Assembly (NCBI GenBank): GCA_016716305.1
Contig: JADJWP010000001.1
Coordinates: 1 to 64,000 of the forward strand
Direction of reading: 5' to 3'
DNA from: Chloracidobacterium sp.
GTDB taxonomy: Bacteria; Acidobacteriota; Blastocatellia; Pyrinomonadales; Pyrinomonadaceae
Length of the DNA stretch: 64,000 bases
Of the stretch, positions 38,597 to 47,878 are shown piece after piece. Numbering within the stretch: position 1 is the stretch's first letter; every line of letters starts with the position of its first letter. Under the pieces are notes generated by a model. That model did not search any database. It was not told the DNA's origin and saw only the letters and a program-made list of their open reading frames with translations. A program made the translations under genes and the position numbers.

Positions 38597-39721
38597 TTGC
38601 CCAAGACCGCTGCAACACAGAAAACCCGTTCAAAAAGTGTCGGTTCGGCGACCAACGGCTCGAAAGCAACGACCGTCGAAACCAAACGCGACCTCAAGGC
38701 CGTCGTTGACCTGATGAAGGCCGAGTACGACAAAAGGCGGTCATCACAGATCGAATCGATCAAACGAACTGACCGAAAGCTTCTTCGCGAGATGCTCTAC
38801 CTGATGGTCCTAGGACGACGTTTTGAGGAAAAATGCGCCGAGGTCTACCGGATGGGAAAGATCGGCGGATTCTGTCACTTGTATATCGGACAGGAGGCTA
38901 TCGGGGTCGGAACGATGACCGCTCTCGAACCTACCGATATGGTCATCACGTCCTATCGCGACCACGTGCAGGCGATGATCAAAGGCATCTCACCTGAAGC
39001 CGTGATGGCCGAACTTTACGGCAAAGAAGGCGGCTGTGTCGGCGGGAAGGGTGGCTCGATGCACATGTTCTCGAAAGAGCATGAGTTTTATGGGGGACAC
39101 GGGATCGTCGGAGGCCAGATCGGTGTCGGGACCGGAATGGCGTACGCGTCGAAGTACCGAAACTCGGGTCAGGTCGTCGTTTGTTTTTTTGGCGAAGCGG
39201 CTGTGAATCAGGGTATCTTTCACGAATCGCTAAATATGGCGCAGTTGTGGGGGCTTCCGATCATTTACGTTTGCGAGAATAATCAATACGGCATGGGCAC
39301 ATCGCAGGAAAGAGCGATGAGCACACAGAACGTTGCGAAAAAAGCAGAGTCATATGAGATGGCAAACGAATTCGTCGACGGGATGGACGTGATGGCCGTC
39401 CGCGATGCGATGCTCCGTGCGATCGACCGTGCCCGCAACGAGTCGCAGCCAACGCTGCTGGAGGTCAGATCCTACCGATTCATGGGACATTCGATGTCCG
39501 ATCCGGGAAACTACCGAACCCGCGACGAGATCGCTAAATATCAGGAACGCGACCCGATCTCGCTTTTCAAGGACAGCTTGAAAGTTGCTAAGGTCCTGAC
39601 TGATAAGGACTTCGATGCGATCGAAAAAGAGGCTGCCGCATCGACTGAAAGGGCCGTCAAATTCGCAGACGAAAGCCCGTTCCCGAGCGAAAGCCAGCTA
39701 TTGACCGACGTTTACGCATAG
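38597..39721 (+). CDS. pdhA: pyruvate dehydrogenase E1 component alpha subunit
   Basis: About 374 aa. TTG 38597 is preceded by GGAGGAAGG (38585-38593), which together with the promoter makes it the best start; the upstream frame to 38438 is not protein-like. Thiamine-pyrophosphate enzyme motifs: GRRFEEKCAEVYRMGKIGGF, HLYIGQEAIGVG, GKGGSMHMFS, GGHGIVGGQIGVGTG, FFGEAAVNQGIFHESLNMA and the phosphorylation-loop-like YRFMGHSMSDPGNYR. It decarboxylates pyruvate with the beta subunit and feeds acetyl to the E2. Residues 1-40 are a Lys/Ala-rich linker. pdhB starts 4 nt later. Confidence 0.88.
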   Translation: MPKTAATQKTRSKSVGSATNGSKATTVETKRDLKAVVDLMKAEYDKRRSSQIESIKRTDRKLLREMLYLMVLGRRFEEKCAEVYRMGKIGGFCHLYIGQEAIGVGTMTALEPTDMVITSYRDHVQAMIKGISPEAVMAELYGKEGGCVGGKGGSMHMFSKEHEFYGGHGIVGGQIGVGTGMAYASKYRNSGQVVVCFFGEAAVNQGIFHESLNMAQLWGLPIIYVCENNQYGMGTSQERAMSTQNVAKKAESYEMANEFVDGMDVMAVRDAMLRAIDRARNESQPTLLEVRSYRFMGHSMSDPGNYRTRDEIAKYQERDPISLFKDSLKVAKVLTDKDFDAIEKEAAASTERAVKFADESPFPSESQLLTDVYA

Positions 39722-39724
39722 ACT

Positions 39725-40708
39725 ATGGCAGTATTAACGATCCGCGACGCCCTTAATCAGGCTTTGCGTGAAGAATTGATAAGAGACGAGAATGTCTTCG
39801 TCATGGGCGAAGAGGTAGCTGAATACGATGGCGCTTACAAGGTGACCCGCGGACTGTGGAAAGAGTTTGGTGACAAACGCGTCGTTGATACGCCGATCAC
39901 TGAGCTTGGGTTTGCCGGACTTGGCGTTGGTGCGGCGATGGCCGGTCTGAGGCCGGTTATCGAGTTCATGACCTTCAATTTCTCGATCCTTGCGTCCGAC
40001 CAGATAATCAACCACGCGGCGAAGATGCTGTATATGTCGGGCGGAGAGTTCAAGGTGCCGATCGTGTTCCGAGGCCCGAACGGTTCGGCATATCAAGTGT
40101 CGTCTCAGCACTCACAGGCTCTCGAAGCCCTTTATGCGAATTTTCCGGGCCTGAAGGTCGTTATGCCATCGACTCCGGCGGACGCTAAGGGCTTACTCAA
40201 GTCTTCTATCCGTGACGACAACCCTGTCATCTTTATGGAACAGGAACGAATGTACGGGATGAAGAGCGAAGTGCCCGAGGGCGAGGATTTCACCATCCCG
40301 CTCGGCGTTGCTGACGTTAAACGCGAAGGTACCGATTGCACGGTCGTCGCACGCTCGATGACCGTTCCCATGGCCCTCGAAGCTGCAGAGAGGATGCAGT
40401 CGGAATTCGACGTATCGGTCGAGGTCGTCGATCCACGAACCATCAAACCGCTTGATATCGATACGATCGTCGCCTCGGTGATGAAAACGAACCGGCTGGT
40501 GATTGCCGAAGAATCGCATTCGTTTGCAAGCGTAGGTGCGGAGATCACATATCAGGTCATGGATCATGCGTTCGACTATCTAGACGCCCCGATCAAGCGT
40601 GTTTCGACCGCTGAAACGCCGATGCCGTATGCAAAGAATCTTGAGGCTGCGGCGCTGCCGAGTGTCGATAAGATCGTCGCGGCCATCAAGGAGGCGTGCT
40701 ATCTTTAG
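39725..40708 (+). CDS. pdhB: pyruvate dehydrogenase E1 component beta subunit
   Basis: 327 aa. Family landmarks: REELIRDENVFVMGEEVAEY, GAYKVTRGLWKEFGDKRVVD, the pocket segment TPITELGFAGLGVGAAM, QSSQHSQALEALYANFPGLKVVMPSTPADAKGLL in pieces, and the C-terminal EVVDPRTIKPLDIDTI and VIAEESHSFASVG. It forms the alpha2-beta2 E1 heterotetramer with pdhA. The operon continues with a GIY-YIG gene and the E2 gene. Length matches the family. Confidence 0.9.
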   Translation: MAVLTIRDALNQALREELIRDENVFVMGEEVAEYDGAYKVTRGLWKEFGDKRVVDTPITELGFAGLGVGAAMAGLRPVIEFMTFNFSILASDQIINHAAKMLYMSGGEFKVPIVFRGPNGSAYQVSSQHSQALEALYANFPGLKVVMPSTPADAKGLLKSSIRDDNPVIFMEQERMYGMKSEVPEGEDFTIPLGVADVKREGTDCTVVARSMTVPMALEAAERMQSEFDVSVEVVDPRTIKPLDIDTIVASVMKTNRLVIAEESHSFASVGAEITYQVMDHAFDYLDAPIKRVSTAETPMPYAKNLEAAALPSVDKIVAAIKEACYL

Positions 40709-40725
40709 TGCGGTCAAGGTAGTCC

Positions 40726-41124
40726 ATGGACAATAAAGCTGCGAAAATAGCATACAAACTCTCGTGGCGGCCTATGGGCGTTTTCCAGATCCGAAACACA
40801 GCAAACGACAAGATATATGTCGGATCGTCCACCGACCTGAATGCGATATTCAATCGGACGCGCTTTCAGCTCTTCGCTGGCGCTCATCCGAATAAAGGAC
40901 TCGAAGCAGACTGGAAACTCTTCGGCACAGGCAAATTCGAATTCGAGATCCTCGAAGAGATATTCCCTCGCGAAGACGTTAACTACGATTACATTGCCGA
41001 CCTCGACACGCTGGAAGATCTTTGGCTCGAGAAGCTGCAGCCGTACGGCGAAAAAGGCTACAACGAACGAAAGCGGTCGCGGGAAGAACGTCTGCAGATG
41101 ATCGCAGCGAACAGAAAACAATAA
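40726..41124 (+). CDS. GIY-YIG nuclease family protein inside the pdh operon
   Basis: 132 aa. MGVFQIRNTANDKIYVGSST matches the GIY...YIG core (GVF...YVG), NRTRFQL supplies the conserved Arg and the helix LEDLWLEKLQP the Glu. A conserved WKLFGTGKFEFEILEE segment follows. It is between pdhB and pdhC, 17 nt after one and 4 nt before the other, same strand. It has no known connection with pyruvate metabolism; it may be a standalone nuclease-fold protein parked in the operon or a sensor-like member of the family. Confidence 0.7.
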   Translation: MDNKAAKIAYKLSWRPMGVFQIRNTANDKIYVGSSTDLNAIFNRTRFQLFAGAHPNKGLEADWKLFGTGKFEFEILEEIFPREDVNYDYIADLDTLEDLWLEKLQPYGEKGYNERKRSREERLQMIAANRKQ

Positions 41125-41128
41125 GCAT

Positions 41129-42403
41129 ATGGCTGAAAAATTCTTAATGCCGAAGCTTTCGCCTACCATGGAGGAGGGGCAGATCGCTCGCTGGGTAAAG
41201 AAAGAAGGCGAAGCCTTTGAAGCGAACGAAACGCTTGCCGAGGTAGATACGGATAAGGCGACAATGGAAATGACCGCCCTTTCGGGCGGGACGCTCCTCA
41301 AGATCCTTAAACAGGCTGGCGACTCGGCGGCTCTTGGCGAAGCGATCGCGATCATCGGCAACAAGGGAGAAGACATCGCCAGCTTGATGTCTGAGGTTTC
41401 GTCAAACGGTTCTGCGAAATCCGCTCCCGCTGAACATCCCGTTGAAGAAGAGCAGCCTGAGCAGCCAAGACCGGAAACTGCGGTTCGATCGAATGTGGGA
41501 GATAAAGGCAGATCGGCTCCGCCAAACGGCCGCATGATCGTTTCCCCCATAGCCGCACGGATGGCGGCTGACAACGGCGTCGACCTACGAAGCATCACCG
41601 GCTCCGGCCCGAACGGCCGCATCATCAAGCGTGACATCGAAGAAGCTCTCGCTGGCGGCGGAACCGCAAAACCGACCGCGGTGAAAGCATTCACACCCTC
41701 AACGATCGTCGGAGCATCGGCATATCACGATGAACCGGCCTCTAAAATGAGGCAAGTGATCGCGTCGCGTCTGGCCGAATCGATCGGCCCGGTCCCGACG
41801 TTCTATCTCACGGTCGAGATCGAAATGGACAATGTGCTTGCGACACGGAAGCAGATAAATGCCAATCTCGATGACGACTCGAAGATCAGCGTCAATGACA
41901 TAATAATCAAGGCTGCCGCAATGGCATTGTTGAAGCATCAGTGGGTAAACGCATCGTACCAGGACAAAGCGGTGAGGTTTTACGAACAGGCCGACATCGG
42001 CGTCGCAGTTGCGATCGACGAGGGACTTATCACACCGGTCGTTCGAGGGGCCAACCTTAAGGGCCTTGCCGAGATCTCGGCAGAGGTCCGCGACCTTGCT
42101 GCTAAGGCACGTGCCAAAAAGCTTCAACCTGAGGAGTATACGGGAGCGACCTTCTCGATCAGCAACCTCGGAATGATGGGCATAAAAGAGTTCACAGCCA
42201 TCATCAATCCGCCCGAAGCCGCGATCATCGCCGTCGGTGGAGCAAATCCGACACCTGTCGTTCGCGACGGCCAGATCGTGGTTCGCACAGTTATGAACGT
42301 CACAATGTCCTGTGATCACCGAATTGTAGACGGAGCGACGGGCGCAAAATTCCTGCAGACCTTCAAGCAGATGCTTGAGAGTCCGGCGATGATGCTGCTT
42401 TGA
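41129..42403 (+). CDS. pdhC: dihydrolipoamide acetyltransferase (E2) of pyruvate dehydrogenase
   Basis: 424 aa. One lipoyl domain with Lys43 in EVDTDKATMEM, an Ala/Pro/Glu linker, an E1/E3-binding domain (VSPIAARMAADNGVDL ... GRIIKRDIEEAL) and the catalytic domain. The acyltransferase motif is DHRIVDGATG with His at about 397; TGATFSISNLGMMG is a family landmark. It takes acetyl from E1 to coenzyme A. No E3 (dihydrolipoamide dehydrogenase) gene is in this window. Convergent with the TPR gene, 9-nt gap. Confidence 0.9.
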   Translation: MAEKFLMPKLSPTMEEGQIARWVKKEGEAFEANETLAEVDTDKATMEMTALSGGTLLKILKQAGDSAALGEAIAIIGNKGEDIASLMSEVSSNGSAKSAPAEHPVEEEQPEQPRPETAVRSNVGDKGRSAPPNGRMIVSPIAARMAADNGVDLRSITGSGPNGRIIKRDIEEALAGGGTAKPTAVKAFTPSTIVGASAYHDEPASKMRQVIASRLAESIGPVPTFYLTVEIEMDNVLATRKQINANLDDDSKISVNDIIIKAAAMALLKHQWVNASYQDKAVRFYEQADIGVAVAIDEGLITPVVRGANLKGLAEISAEVRDLAAKARAKKLQPEEYTGATFSISNLGMMGIKEFTAIINPPEAAIIAVGGANPTPVVRDGQIVVRTVMNVTMSCDHRIVDGATGAKFLQTFKQMLESPAMMLL

Positions 42404-42412
42404 TCTTTCGGT

Positions 42413-43909
42413 CTAGGACTTTGGTTTTTTTTCAATAGCTTCTGCCCGTTTCTTATCGGCATCAGCTTTTCTTTTATCCCCTAATTGCTCATACGCGGCG
42501 GCCCGATTCCCGTAGGTGATCGGGTTATTCGGGTTCAACCTTATCGATGTTGTGCAATCCTCGATCGCCTTCCGGTAATCGCCTTGTCTCAAATAGATCA
42601 AACCGCGGTTTGTGAAAGCGTCGGCGTTCTTAGGCGCAAGATCGATCACTTTGTTATAGTCCGCCAGGGCCTTCTCGTACTCTTCGATATCGATGAAGAC
42701 CGCACCTCGTGAAAAATAGCCGTCAGGATCATTGGGTTCGAGTTCGATATATTTCGAAAGATCAAGGATCGCTTGTTCGTAGTCGCCTCGGTCGGATCTG
42801 ATCACACCTCGAGAATAGTAGGGACCGGAGACTGCCGGATCTATCTCGATCGCCCGCGTATATTCCTTTTCTGCCTGTTCGGCATTGCCCTTTTCTACGT
42901 ATGCCGACCCGCGGCTGTCAAGAATCTCTGCGTTTGTCGGATCGAGTGCGATAGCACGGTCATAATCGGCGATAGCTTTGTCGATTTCCCCTGTCTTCAA
43001 AAACGCATAACCGCGGTTGTGCAGCGCATATGCATTGTCAGGCCGAATCTTCAGAGCCGCGTCGAAATCGTTGATCGCAAGCTGGTATCGCTCGGCGGCC
43101 GAATAGGCCCTTCCGCGATCGACCAGGTGCTGCGGTTCGGTCGGTTCCAACAAGACGGCATTTGAAAGGTCTTTGATCGCCGATTGAAACGAGCCCATCT
43201 CGATGTAGACATCGCCGCGTCGGGCATAACCCAATGCATCTTTTGGCCGCATCGAAATATACCTGGAATAATCCTTGATCGAAAGTGGAAACTGCTTGCT
43301 GTTGAAATAAGCAGCACCTCGGTTGAAGAAATAGTCGGGCTGCTTTGGGTTTATTGCGATAGCCTTGTCGTAATCCGCTATTGCCTCATCATACTTTTCT
43401 TGTGCTGAATACGTGTTGCCTCGATTGTTGTATGCGTCGGCATCCTTCGGATCTAATTCGATAGCACGTGAAAAGTCGGCGATAGCTTCATCGTATTTTT
43501 CTGCCTCGTGATACGAAGCACCTCTGTTTATCAATACATCAGCGTCATCCGGATGAAACTGCAACGCCTTCGTGTAATTTGCTATCTGGCAATCGGTGTC
43601 GTCGGCTTCACAGTTTTCGGACTTCGCGGAGTAATCGTCGCAGAGACGCAGCCTTATCGCATTCAGGAGTTCATCGGAGGCACCATTTTCAAGAAGTGTT
43701 CTTTCGATCGCCGGACTGATCTCGAATCCGATCCCGCGATCCTGCAGCTGTTTGATCAGGATCTTGTTCGTGGTCGCCGCCCCGGTACGGCTCGCCTCGA
43801 GCGTTGCGACGATCTCATCAAGCTTGAGCGGAGACTGAGCAGTCGGGTCCTGAGCGTTGATATTTGCGGCGACCACTAGAAATAGCAGTGAGGCTGGAAC
43901 AATTTTCAT
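42413..43909 (-). CDS. secreted TPR repeat protein (about 11 repeats)
   Basis: About 498 aa from the ATG of MKIVPASLLFLVVAANINAQ, which gives a signal peptide; an upstream start at 43951 would hide it. After ~80 residues come 11 TPR units of the type YDEAIADFSRAIELDPKDADAY, each 34 aa and nearly regular. The C-terminal tail is Lys-rich. Expected in the periplasm, acting as a protein-interaction scaffold. The next gene is divergent. Partner unknown. Confidence 0.75.
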   Translation of the reverse strand: MKIVPASLLFLVVAANINAQDPTAQSPLKLDEIVATLEASRTGAATTNKILIKQLQDRGIGFEISPAIERTLLENGASDELLNAIRLRLCDDYSAKSENCEADDTDCQIANYTKALQFHPDDADVLINRGASYHEAEKYDEAIADFSRAIELDPKDADAYNNRGNTYSAQEKYDEAIADYDKAIAINPKQPDYFFNRGAAYFNSKQFPLSIKDYSRYISMRPKDALGYARRGDVYIEMGSFQSAIKDLSNAVLLEPTEPQHLVDRGRAYSAAERYQLAINDFDAALKIRPDNAYALHNRGYAFLKTGEIDKAIADYDRAIALDPTNAEILDSRGSAYVEKGNAEQAEKEYTRAIEIDPAVSGPYYSRGVIRSDRGDYEQAILDLSKYIELEPNDPDGYFSRGAVFIDIEEYEKALADYNKVIDLAPKNADAFTNRGLIYLRQGDYRKAIEDCTTSIRLNPNNPITYGNRAAAYEQLGDKRKADADKKRAEAIEKKPKS

Positions 43910-44058
43910 GCGAATCCTCAAATCGAACTTCTGAGAGCGTACAGGAATCATCCAGCCGCGTTCGGCACGATCGGATTTACGTTATTTTAGCACCGGAAAA
44001 ACTTTGCGGGAAGCAAATTATCTTCATCCCAAGGTCTGCTATCATTGAACTTTTGGCA

Positions 44059-44991
44059 ATGGTCACCGACGACTCAGAATCGACGCAGAAAACGGCGGCC
44101 GTCGCGCCGCACATCGCTTTGCTCAGCGTTCAGGCTTTCTTTGGGACGCTGCCTGTGATCGGAAAGATCGTCCTTGCGGTTATTCCAAGTGTTGCGGTCG
44201 TCGGGTTTCGCGTCGGGATCACAGCCGTCGTTTTGTATGCATTTCAACGGACACGTGGCAGCCTTAAGCTCGCGGATCGAAAGGACTACAGCAGACTCGC
44301 CATACTTAGTATTTTCGGTGTTACGCTAAATCAGCTTTTGTTTGTCGGTGGACTTTCGCTGACCAAAGCGGCGAATACATCGCTTCTTGCCGTCACGATC
44401 CCGATCTTTGCGATAGCTATCGGGGCCTATCTGGGAACCGAGCGGATGCGGATCCGAAAGATCGCCGGAATTCTGATCGCCGCGGCGGGTGTGATATTTT
44501 TGATCGACCCGCGTTCGGCCTCATTCTCTTCACAAACCACCCTTGGCGATGTGATGATCATTCTAAACTCGTTCTCGTACGGGGTCTATGTTGTCCGGTC
44601 AAAGGACGTGGTCACTCGCAACGGCGCTCTGCGGTCGATCGTTTGGATATTTATTTTCGCGAGCACGATCTGTGTGCCGCTCGGAGTCATCTCGCTTTCA
44701 TCCATCGATATTGCAGCCGTTCCGGGTCATGTTTGGTGGCTTGTGATCTACATAGCCATCGTTGCGACGGCCGCCCCTTATCTTCTGAACGCCTGGGCAC
44801 TCGCAAGGGTCAATCCGTCGACCGTTGTGGTATATATTTATCTTCAGCCGCTTATCGGTTTCGTTTCGGCCGTCGTGTTTTTGAATGAGAGGGTCGACCT
44901 CAAGTTCGCGGCGGCCGCAATGTTGGTTTTCGCTGGAGTCTATCTGACGACAAAAAGACGAAAACAACCCGATGCGGCAACTCAGATCTGA
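44059..44991 (+). CDS. EamA/DMT-family membrane transporter
   Basis: About 310 aa from ATG 44059 (MVTDDSESTQKTAAV); the frame is open upstream but that stretch is not family-like. Ten hydrophobic segments arranged as two EamA halves: FFGTLPVIGKIVLAVIPSVA ... LLAVTIPIFAIAIGAYLG ... and ILNSFSYGVYVVRSK ... IYLQPLIGFVSAVVFLNERV. Typical drug/metabolite exporter; substrate unknown. The tail is basic (TKRRKQ), consistent with a cytoplasmic C terminus. Confidence 0.8.
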   Translation: MVTDDSESTQKTAAVAPHIALLSVQAFFGTLPVIGKIVLAVIPSVAVVGFRVGITAVVLYAFQRTRGSLKLADRKDYSRLAILSIFGVTLNQLLFVGGLSLTKAANTSLLAVTIPIFAIAIGAYLGTERMRIRKIAGILIAAAGVIFLIDPRSASFSSQTTLGDVMIILNSFSYGVYVVRSKDVVTRNGALRSIVWIFIFASTICVPLGVISLSSIDIAAVPGHVWWLVIYIAIVATAAPYLLNAWALARVNPSTVVVYIYLQPLIGFVSAVVFLNERVDLKFAAAAMLVFAGVYLTTKRRKQPDAATQI

Positions 44992-45123
44992 CCGGACTTC
45001 TTTCAGCTTTTCTTATAGTTCGGGCAGAGAGGTCGAACCGAAAAGGTCGTCCTGAAACGAACATCTGCCTTTAATTTGAAACTCCGGCGATCCCGGGACG
45101 TAAAAAGATCAGCCAATACGTCG

Positions 45124-45411
45124 ATGCCGACACATATAAAACAACACTCTGATCCTGAGTCCGGAAGAACGGTCTTTCGAGTCGACGGCGAGATGCTTAT
45201 CGACGATGCCCTTTTGTTAGAACGGCTTATCGCCGAAAGTCTGAACGAATCGGGTAAAACGGTCGAGATCGATCTTGCCGACCTTGATTTCCTCGATAGC
45301 GAGGCAGCATCAGTTCTACGCCGCATTGCCGACGATGATAGGGTGACGATCACAGGCGTTGAGTTCTTTCTGCAATCAGCCATCGATTCGGCCGAACGCT
45401 CTCGATCCTGA
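45124..45411 (+). CDS. STAS domain protein
   Basis: About 95 aa from ATG 45124. The pattern RTVFRVDGEMLIDDALLLERLI ... KTVEIDLADLDFLDSEAASVLRR is the STAS/SpoIIAA-like fold; the Asp/Ser before EAASVLRR is where anti-sigma antagonists are phosphorylated. A short upstream basic stretch in frame is not needed. It may act as an anti-anti-sigma factor, but no partner lies nearby and it could be a simple cytoplasmic binding domain. Confidence 0.65.
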   Translation: MPTHIKQHSDPESGRTVFRVDGEMLIDDALLLERLIAESLNESGKTVEIDLADLDFLDSEAASVLRRIADDDRVTITGVEFFLQSAIDSAERSRS

Positions 45412-45452
45412 CCGACCTGACATTTCCATCAAAAACCTTTAAATTGTAACGA

Positions 45453-46475
45453 ATGAAAGTTCGTGAAATTGCGGAATTCCTTGGGCTGGACCTTGTCGGT
45501 AATGGAGACGCCGAAGTCGTCTCGGTCGCTGATCTTGCGATCGCCGGCCCGCGGCAACTGGCGTTTTTCGAGGGTTCCGATTCGGCTATCGAAACAGATG
45601 CGTCGTGCCTGATAGTTCCGACGAGCTTTCTATCCCAGGCCGGACAGAAAATGCATATGCCCGATCGCGCGCTTATCGCGGCTCCGTCGCCAAAGCTCGC
45701 ATTTTCGCGGGTAGCCGCGATCCTCCATCCGAAGCCTGAGTTATTGTGCGGCATTCATCCCGGAGCCTGGATCGACGACACAGCCCGTCTCGCGGATACG
45801 GTCTCGGTCGGTATGCATGCGTCGATAGGAAAGGGTTCTAGGGTCGGAGCAAGAACTCAGATCCTTCCCGGTGTCCGTATCGGCGACGACGTCAGCATCG
45901 GCGAGGACTGTGTCCTCCATCCGAATACTGTCATTGAGAGCGGCTGTTCGATCGGAGACCGTGTAGTGCTTCAAGCGGGCGTCATTATCGGAGCTGACGG
46001 TTTCGGATACGTCAAAGAACCGAACGGCGAATATATCAAGTTTCCGCAGATCGGAACCGTCGTTATCGAAGAAAATGTCGAGATCGGAGCGAACAGCTGT
46101 GTTGACCGCGGTGCCCTCGGCGAGACACGTATTGGTGCCGGCACAAAGATCGACAATCTCGTACAGGTCGGCCACAACGTCAATATTGGCAGACGGTGTG
46201 TAATAGCCGCACAGACAGGCATCTCAGGCAGCGTCGTGATCGAAGACGACTGTGTGATCGGCGGCCAGGTCGGATTTGGCGATCATGTGCGGGTGCAAAG
46301 CGGAGCGGTAATTGGTTCACAGGCCGGGATCCTTCCCGGTAAGATCGTACGACCAGGCGTCTGGTGGGGTACGCCGATTCAGCCGCTTGATGAATACAAG
46401 CGGCAAAATGCTCACGTAAAAGGCCTTGAGCGATTGAAAAAAGAGGTCGCTGATATTAAGAAACGTCTGCCTTAA
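45453..46475 (+). CDS. lpxD: UDP-3-O-(3-hydroxymyristoyl)glucosamine N-acyltransferase
   Basis: 340 aa. Third step of lipid A synthesis: N-acylation of UDP-3-O-acylglucosamine. N-terminal LpxD domain (VREIAEFLGLDLVGNGDAEV ... QLAFFEGS), then left-handed beta-helix hexapeptide repeats from about residue 110 (SIGKGSRVGARTQILPGVRIG). The catalytic-His region is DNLVQVGHNVNIG. Length normal. It proves an LPS-bearing outer membrane together with lpxB and lptD. Its last 4 bases overlap the convergent lpxB. Confidence 0.93.
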   Translation: MKVREIAEFLGLDLVGNGDAEVVSVADLAIAGPRQLAFFEGSDSAIETDASCLIVPTSFLSQAGQKMHMPDRALIAAPSPKLAFSRVAAILHPKPELLCGIHPGAWIDDTARLADTVSVGMHASIGKGSRVGARTQILPGVRIGDDVSIGEDCVLHPNTVIESGCSIGDRVVLQAGVIIGADGFGYVKEPNGEYIKFPQIGTVVIEENVEIGANSCVDRGALGETRIGAGTKIDNLVQVGHNVNIGRRCVIAAQTGISGSVVIEDDCVIGGQVGFGDHVRVQSGAVIGSQAGILPGKIVRPGVWWGTPIQPLDEYKRQNAHVKGLERLKKEVADIKKRLP

Positions 46476-47641
46476 CCTATCAAATTAAGAATCGCGGCTG
46501 CCGCACGCTTTGATGCGCCGCCTTGCCCAAGTTTGTCCGCAGCGACCTTAAGTTGCTTGCGGATGCGCGAATTAGTCTCGGGTTCAAGTATTCGAGAGAG
46601 TTCATCGGCGAGTGTTCCTGGCGAAAAATCGTCTTGTATCAGTTCGCTAGCGATGCGGTCTCCCCCTATCAGGTTTATGAGACCGAAATGCTCGACATCG
46701 ATCAGCGGCCTCAATAATCTATAATTCAGAACGGAAGTCTTATAAACGATCGCCATCGGAGTGCCAATGATACCGGTCTCGAGGGTGGCGGTCCCGCTCG
46801 TAACGGCGGCGGCATCCGCGGCGAACAATGCATCATAGGTCTCGGCCGAAACTACTTTGATTTTCTCAGTTAGGATACGGTCACCTTCTGATATTTTGGC
46901 TCGCGCCGCTTCGAACTCGTTACGGTGCCGCTCGGCAGCAAATGCTACGATGAACTGAATCTCACGGTCCTTTCGCATCAGGACCGCAGCCGCCCGGAGC
47001 ATTTCCGGAAGTATCCGGACGATCTCTTTGTGACGGCTGCCAGGCAGCATCGTAATGATACGCGCTTCCGGGTCGAGCCCATGTCTGCGGCAAAATGATT
47101 CTTTCGTGCTGTCAGGATGCACTTCGCTCGCAACAGGGTTTCCAACATATTCCACGTGGTGGATACCGCGTTCGGCATACCAGTCCTTTTCAAAGGGCAA
47201 GATCGCAAGAAGCAGGTCGATGTACTTTCGCACCGAGCGCATTCGATACTGGCGCCAGGCCCATATTTGTGGCGAAATATAATACACGATCTTATAGCCT
47301 TTGTTTTTCAATGCTCTCGCGAGTTTCAAATTGAAATCCGGAAAATCGACAAGTACCACGACATCCGGTTGCCTTTCGCTCGCCGCCCGCTTCAACCTCC
47401 GGAACGCACTAATGAACATTGGCAGAGCTCGCCCGATCTCGATCAAGCCGACGATGGAAAGTTCATCTGCCCGAACGACCGGTTCCACCCCTGCATCTCG
47501 CATCTTCGGGCCAGCCGAGCCAAAAAATCTGAACTCAGTATTGGGGTCGAGTTCGCGGATCGCCGAACAAAGTTTCGCTGCATGCGAATCGCCGGATGCC
47601 TCGCCTGCAACGATCATGATTGTCTTTTTGAGTTCGGCCAT
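46472..47641 (-). CDS. lpxB: lipid-A-disaccharide synthase
   Basis: About 389 aa from the ATG of MAELKKTIMIVAGEASGDSH; in-frame sequence upstream to 47701 is not family-like. Joins UDP-diacylglucosamine and lipid X at the inner membrane. Motifs: GEASGDSHAAKL, VLVDFPDFNLKLA, IVYYISPQIWAWR, LAILPFEKDWY, YVGNPVASEV, MLPGSRHKEI and SGTATLETGIIGTPMAIVYK. Convergent with lpxD, unlike the usual lpxD-fabZ-lpxA-lpxB operon, so the lipid A genes are scattered in this genome. Confidence 0.92.
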   Translation of the reverse strand: MAELKKTIMIVAGEASGDSHAAKLCSAIRELDPNTEFRFFGSAGPKMRDAGVEPVVRADELSIVGLIEIGRALPMFISAFRRLKRAASERQPDVVVLVDFPDFNLKLARALKNKGYKIVYYISPQIWAWRQYRMRSVRKYIDLLLAILPFEKDWYAERGIHHVEYVGNPVASEVHPDSTKESFCRRHGLDPEARIITMLPGSRHKEIVRILPEMLRAAAVLMRKDREIQFIVAFAAERHRNEFEAARAKISEGDRILTEKIKVVSAETYDALFAADAAAVTSGTATLETGIIGTPMAIVYKTSVLNYRLLRPLIDVEHFGLINLIGGDRIASELIQDDFSPGTLADELSRILEPETNSRIRKQLKVAADKLGQGGASKRAAAAILNLIG

Positions 47642-47878
47642 TGTTTGCTGAATGCGGTGGAAATCTATGTTATCTGATTGCGGTGAAATGTGAAATGACA
47701 ACCAATTGGCACGATAAGCGCATCAAATGGAACGATTTCAGAACGTCGGCTCCTAATTTCATCGGTCACATGCTTGCAGAACCGGACATTAGTCTTTAAA
47801 ATGCAATGTTTTGTGTCTGTTTGGAATTTCGGGGTCGTATATTGTATTCGCTTTTATAAATTGCGGTTGGAGGAGTCT

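Noticed and set aside
42413..43909. Tandem DNA repeats in the TPR gene as a separate element
   Set aside because: The periodicity is the 34-aa TPR unit of one protein, with diverged DNA.
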